This document shows positions 22,366 through 25,605 of a stretch of DNA of 25,605 nt, piece after piece (within the stretch, counting starts at the first letter, position 1; every line of letters begins with the position of its first letter). A program made the position numbers and the translations under genes. Under the pieces are notes generated by a model. That model did no database searches, had not been told where the DNA came from, and was given only the letters and a program-made list of their open reading frames with translations. Source of the stretch: Gymnopilus junonius (taxonomy: Eukaryota; Basidiomycota; Agaricomycetes; Agaricales; Galerinaceae); contig JADNYJ010000451.1 in assembly GCA_015501075.1 (NCBI GenBank), positions 1 through 25,605 on the forward strand, read 5' to 3'.

Positions 22366-22378
22366 GGGGCCCATAACC
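22366..22378 (-). other. Primer-binding site, copia-like (internal initiator-tRNA type)
   Basis: Directly next to the 5' LTR the minus strand reads GGTTATGGGCCCC. This is complementary to the anticodon-loop region of initiator methionine tRNA (GGGCCCAUAACC), not its 3' end. Drosophila copia is known to be primed by such a half-tRNA. The match is by recollection of the copia site. Confidence 0.6.
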
Positions 22379-22553
22379 TGTTGGGATTATTTAGGTGAAA
22401 AGCATAATATTCCTAGCTCCTACAGAGCTCTTATATACGTAGCTATAATGTATCTACAATATTCTAGTGTTAACTACAGAAATAGATGACTCAGTGAATT
22501 ACTAATTAATAAGTTCTCGAATATACTACTAAATGGCGGATTGATCTCCAATA
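22379..22553 (-). repeat. 5' LTR of the TR-GAG element
   Basis: On the minus strand it begins TATTGGAG and ends TCCCAACA. It is 175 bp, identical to the other LTR except at two positions. The LTR should contain the element's promoter. Its outer edge is 44 bp from the start codon of pseudogene C. Confidence 0.9.
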
Positions 22554-22597
22554 CAAGGACTTCATGCCCTGAGCAACTGCAAGTCGCCTGTTTCCCA

Positions 22598-23238
22598 ATG
22601 ATTCCCTCACGACTTAGCTTGGATGAATTACTACTCGAATTGTTTCCTATTATTGCCTCCCATCTGCCTCTCATTGCAACACGACCGACTCTACTCTCCT
22701 TGGTTCTTGTCAATCGACATGTATCAGAAATGGTCCTGCCGATTCTCTTCTCGCGCCTCATTATCAAAGGCGAAAAGGGTTCCTTGCAGATGATCCGTAA
22801 ATTAATGGATGAGCCGGAGCTTGGACTGGGTGTGTGCGAGCTACACATCATGTCCGAGTTGAATGAAGACATTCAGCTTGATCAGAATCAATTCTTGGAT
22901 ACGATAACTGGGCTAAAGTCTAATACTTTTACCGTAGGTTGATATGGGCGAGCAATTACAATCGTTCTTACACCTCGAGCGACTCTATATCCACTGTATT
23001 CCTTTTAATTCTCGTAGATCTGACGATTATGGAAGCGCAGAGCGCGATACGTTTTCAGCTGGAGCCCGTCATTTAGGGAGCGTCTGCAGGAGTCTGAAGA
23101 GTGTTACAGACATAAGCATTGGTGATCTGCCATATCTTTCTGCCACCGTTAGAAGAGATGATGATGGACACATTGAGGAGTCATTCTAGGCAAAGGGTGT
23201 GGAATGCAGGTCGGACGTGAAAATAATTCCTTACGTAG
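22598..23238 (+). pseudogene. F-box-like/LRR paralogue C, internally deleted
   Basis: The first about 110 codons match A (MIPSRLSLDELLLELFPIIASHL, then LVLVNRHVSEMVLPILF) and break off at TGLK near 22917. After about 27 bases of unrelated sequence, the match resumes at exon 4 (MGEQLQSFLHLERLYI from 22944). The end of exon 1 and all of exons 2 and 3, about 1 kb, are therefore missing. One base is also missing near 23178, so the RKGCGMQVGRE-like tail is out of frame (GKGCGMQVGR is present one frame away), and the last codons have small further losses. The short leftover frame 22598-22939 could encode an F-box fragment of about 114 residues. The TR-GAG element lies immediately upstream. Confidence 0.82.
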
Positions 23239-23508
23239 ATTTTTGCCTTCACCCAAGCGTTAGCTTTGTGAACCATTGCGATATGTTCTCCCCCGCCTAC
23301 TGTAGTCTTAATTGGGCTTACAATGATGACAATGGAGCAGAAGCCGAATTTCTGTTCGACGTCGGACCTTTGAAACTTCTTTATCGCCGATATCCATGAT
23401 GCCTTTGTCCCTCCAACAAGCCCAAAGGAACATATGAAAGGACCAGTGGATAGACCTTCCGACTTCTCCAGCTTGATAAATACCGACATTACTACTGGGT
23501 TTATAGTA

Positions 23509-25216
23509 ATGACTTCACTTAATGGCTTGGATAACCTATTGCCAGAACTGTTTCCGATTATTGCTTCGCATTTACCACTTTACGCAACTCCGTCCACGTT
23601 ACTTTCCTTGGCTCTCGTCAAACGACATATCTCAGAAATTGTGTTACCTATTCTCTACTGGTGTCTGATCCTCAAGAATGAGGACGATGCTTTAGGAATG
23701 ATTCACAGATTACTCGGTGGCCAAGGCCCGAAATTAGGGCTAACTGTACGACAACTGCACATCATGTCCGACTTGTCTGTCGAGACTCGGGATGGTCGGA
23801 ACCCCTTTGACGTGGTTACGGGACTGAAGGAGGTGATTAAACTTGGCTTGTTACCCAACATCCATAATCTTGGCCTTTACCTTCTTTCTGGCTGGCATTA
23901 TGACGAGGAGTATGAGCTAGTAGAGGGATACGGTGACCTTCGCGCTGATTTCTGGGACGACGTAAGAGAGAAATGCCCACGATTGAAGGGCATTATTTTG
24001 AATAATATCGGTGATATAGAAGGTGACCGTTGGCTTGAAGATTGTGGTCTATATGATATACAGGTCGGTGACCATGATTCTCGGAAATTCTGCTTCTTAC
24101 TCTGTGTAGGGAATAACCAGCCTCACCTTATTGCAGTCATTCTTTCGGGGAGCGAACGAGGACATGCCAAGCTCATGGAAATTTTTAAAGCGCTTGCGCA
24201 TTCTCTTCACACACTGTCATTCTCTCAATTAGGCGATGACTGGCTGTCGGCTTCTTCATTCTTTGCTCTCGACTTTCCCAATTTAAAGGCATTAACTTTA
24301 AATTATCACGTTGTTGAAGATGCATTAGAAGCTATGGCATTTTGGAAGCGCCACCCGACTATTGAGAGCCTCGAGCTCAAAGAAAGCTCTCCGACCAATC
24401 GCTATTTCACCAACGACCTTGATTTGGATTTTTTGCCCAACCTTTGCTACTTGAAGGTAATCATACTCAGTATTCGTCCTATAGTGTTATATATGCTTGA
24501 TTTTTTTTCCAGGCTGACTATCACGACGTGCGACTTCTTGCGCCTATTTTGCATCGCCTCATTGGCCTTGAGATTGACAATAGTGTTAATGCACAAATAC
24601 CATACCTACTGCGCTTTGTTCTTCCACAGGGATTACCCAATCTGAAGAGTCTATCCATCGGCCAATACCCCTCTAGCAGTAGCAAGAATGAAAGGACCGA
24701 GGGCGCACTGTGGTTTGAAACTGAAGATGGGGAATTCATGGAAAAGAAGGACTGGCGTTCAAGTACTCATGTCTACGGCGATTACTACCTACATTCCATT
24801 GCTCGAGGGCACCGAACCTTATAGAGCTAGCAATGGATGCATTTTTTGACAAGGCACGGCAATTCGTAAGTCAAAAGTCCTGTATTCGATCCATTCTTGA
24901 TTTTCTCGTCTGATACCAAGGTCGACGCAAGCGCAAAATTTGCATCATTCGGCTGCCTGGAGCGGCTGTACTTGAGAAACTTCAATCGCAAATTCATTAG
25001 ACTCGAAAGCAGTCACCGGGAGATATGGTCGATTGGTTCCATTCTTTGGCAAGTGCTTGTAAGTCATTGAAGACTGTGACAGATATCAGTTCAGTCGATT
25101 TACCTTATTTATCTGGAACGGTTAAGAGGAATGATCAAGGGGAAGTCGAGAGGGTCATACTGGGAGAAGGGTTTGGAATGCAAATTGGTCGCGAGGACCT
25201 GGCTTTCCTTGAATAG
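23509..25216 (+). pseudogene. F-box-like/LRR paralogue D with three one-base losses
   Basis: Same layout as A: exons 23509-24063, 24110-24456, 24513-24865 and 24921-25216 by homology. Exon 1 is intact with the F-box (LLPELFPIIASHLPL, LLSLALVKRHISEIVLPILY). Each of the next three exons is one base short of a multiple of three: in exon 2 near 24135-24150, in exon 3 at the G run near 24805, and in exon 4 near 25020. The C-terminal signature survives as SACKSLKTVT, SVDLPYLSGTV and GEGFGMQIGREDLAFLE. If intron 1 is not removed, exons 1 and 2 form one open frame to 24456, because 46 intron bases and the missing base cancel out. The intron-1 donor is the weak GTCGGT. Start ATG 23509 aligns with the family start; the frame is open upstream to 23434. 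The gene ends 260 bp from a convergent acyltransferase. Confidence 0.8.
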
Positions 25217-25475
25217 AATTTCGTGTGCAAAAATACTACATATTACACCCCCAAATACATTGAAGTACTTACTAGGTTCAACACCTCAGAGCAAAGGATT
25301 GAAAGTACTGCGAGGATGTGAAAATAGAAAATGGTTAGAACTTGGGGTGATGAGGCAAACCCGATTCAGGCGAACTACTGAAGTCGGACTTGCATAAGAA
25401 CGTCGACAATCCGAGTGAGATAATTACATTATGAGGGAAAAAAAGAAATCTAGTGATTCCACAGTGTGCATCTAG

Positions 25476-25579
25476 TTATCTGACATCTATGCTGAGTTTC
25501 CGAATTTCATCCTCGAGTGCCTTCATTCGTCTTTTGTTCAAGATCACTTCGAGTGCAATTCTTCCGTCATCGAGCCTCC
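25476..25579 (-). CDS. C-terminal exon of a second BAHD-type acyltransferase (cut by window edge)
   Basis: On the minus strand, an intron end (ATTACTATTGTAG) leads into an exon reading GRLDDGRIALEVILN and ending ALEDEIRKLSIDVR before TAA. The same region of the acyltransferase at 5786-7306 reads GRLGDGRIMLDVVLN and ALENEVRKVCISA; about 19 of 33 positions are identical. The intron just before GRL is absent from the first copy, so the two genes differ in structure. The rest of this gene, including the HxxxD active site, would lie beyond 25605. Confidence 0.75.
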
Positions 25580-25605
25580 CTACAATAGTAATCAAATTTG
25601 AAAAT

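Larger units (their letters stand above)
20925..22553 (-). mobile_element. Gag-only copia-type LTR retrotransposon (TR-GAG)
   Basis: 1629 bp bounded by two direct 175-bp LTRs (20925-21099 and 22379-22553) with only two mismatches, and by a perfect 5-bp target duplication CAAGG (20920-20924 and 22554-22558). The element reads on the minus strand: 5' LTR on the right, a primer-binding site, a gag gene ending in a zinc knuckle, a polypurine tract, then the 3' LTR. There is no protease, integrase, reverse transcriptase or RNase H, and the roughly 320 bp after gag is too short to hold them. High LTR identity and an open gag indicate a recent insertion driven by a pol supplied elsewhere. It lies 40 bp upstream of the paralogue C coding region. 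Confidence 0.92.

Noticed and set aside
19404..22553. Repeat-induced point mutation acting on the transposons
   Set aside because: The gag frame is open and the LTRs differ at only two positions, so there is no sign of mass C-to-T change.

Overview
This window is nuclear DNA from a filamentous fungus, most likely an agaricomycete basidiomycete. The genes are split by very short introns (about 40-85 nt, one of 140 nt). The families present are typical of mushroom genomes: an F-box/leucine-rich family in tandem, a fungal BAHD-type acyltransferase, an aromatic-acid-exporter-type membrane protein and a PSP1-domain protein. Class I and class II transposable elements are also present. No rRNA, tRNA, CRISPR or bacterial-style operon was seen.

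Layout, left to right. At 0.5-4.35 kb on the minus strand is a many-exon membrane protein of the DUF2422/DUF2421 (ArAE/FUSC-like) family. At 5.79-7.31 kb on the plus strand is a complete three-exon acyltransferase with an HxxxD active site. About 2 kb without a recognisable gene follows. At 9.29-12.08 kb on the plus strand is a GC-rich gene for a polyglutamine protein ending in a PSP1 C-terminal domain. Its coding frame zigzags over about 270 bp in the middle. About 1.6 kb of simple-sequence-rich DNA follows.

The right half (13.6-25.2 kb) is a cluster of four plus-strand paralogues, here called A, B, C and D, of one F-box-like/LRR family. They share intron positions and a C-terminal signature (RKGCGMQVGRE). 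Only A (13656-15385) is intact. B lacks one base, C has lost most of its middle, and D lacks one base in each of its last three exons. A different intact F-box gene lies on the minus strand between B and C. Three mobile elements sit between that gene and C: a 1023-bp non-autonomous hAT element with a perfect 8-bp target duplication, a 206-bp CACTA-like MITE, and a 1629-bp LTR element. The LTR element carries an intact copia-type gag but no pol (TR-GAG type), has near-identical LTRs and a perfect 5-bp target duplication. It lies 40 bp upstream of the C pseudogene coding region.

The last 130 bases hold, on the minus strand, the final exon of a second acyltransferase whose C-terminus closely matches the one at 7.3 kb. 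The F-box cluster is therefore bracketed by two related acyltransferase genes in opposite orientation. The F-box proteins are expected to act as substrate receptors of SCF ubiquitin ligases. The sequence shows a local family undergoing duplication, transposon invasion and decay. I see no evidence that all genes here form one pathway. Exon boundaries come from reading splice signals and comparing paralogues by eye.
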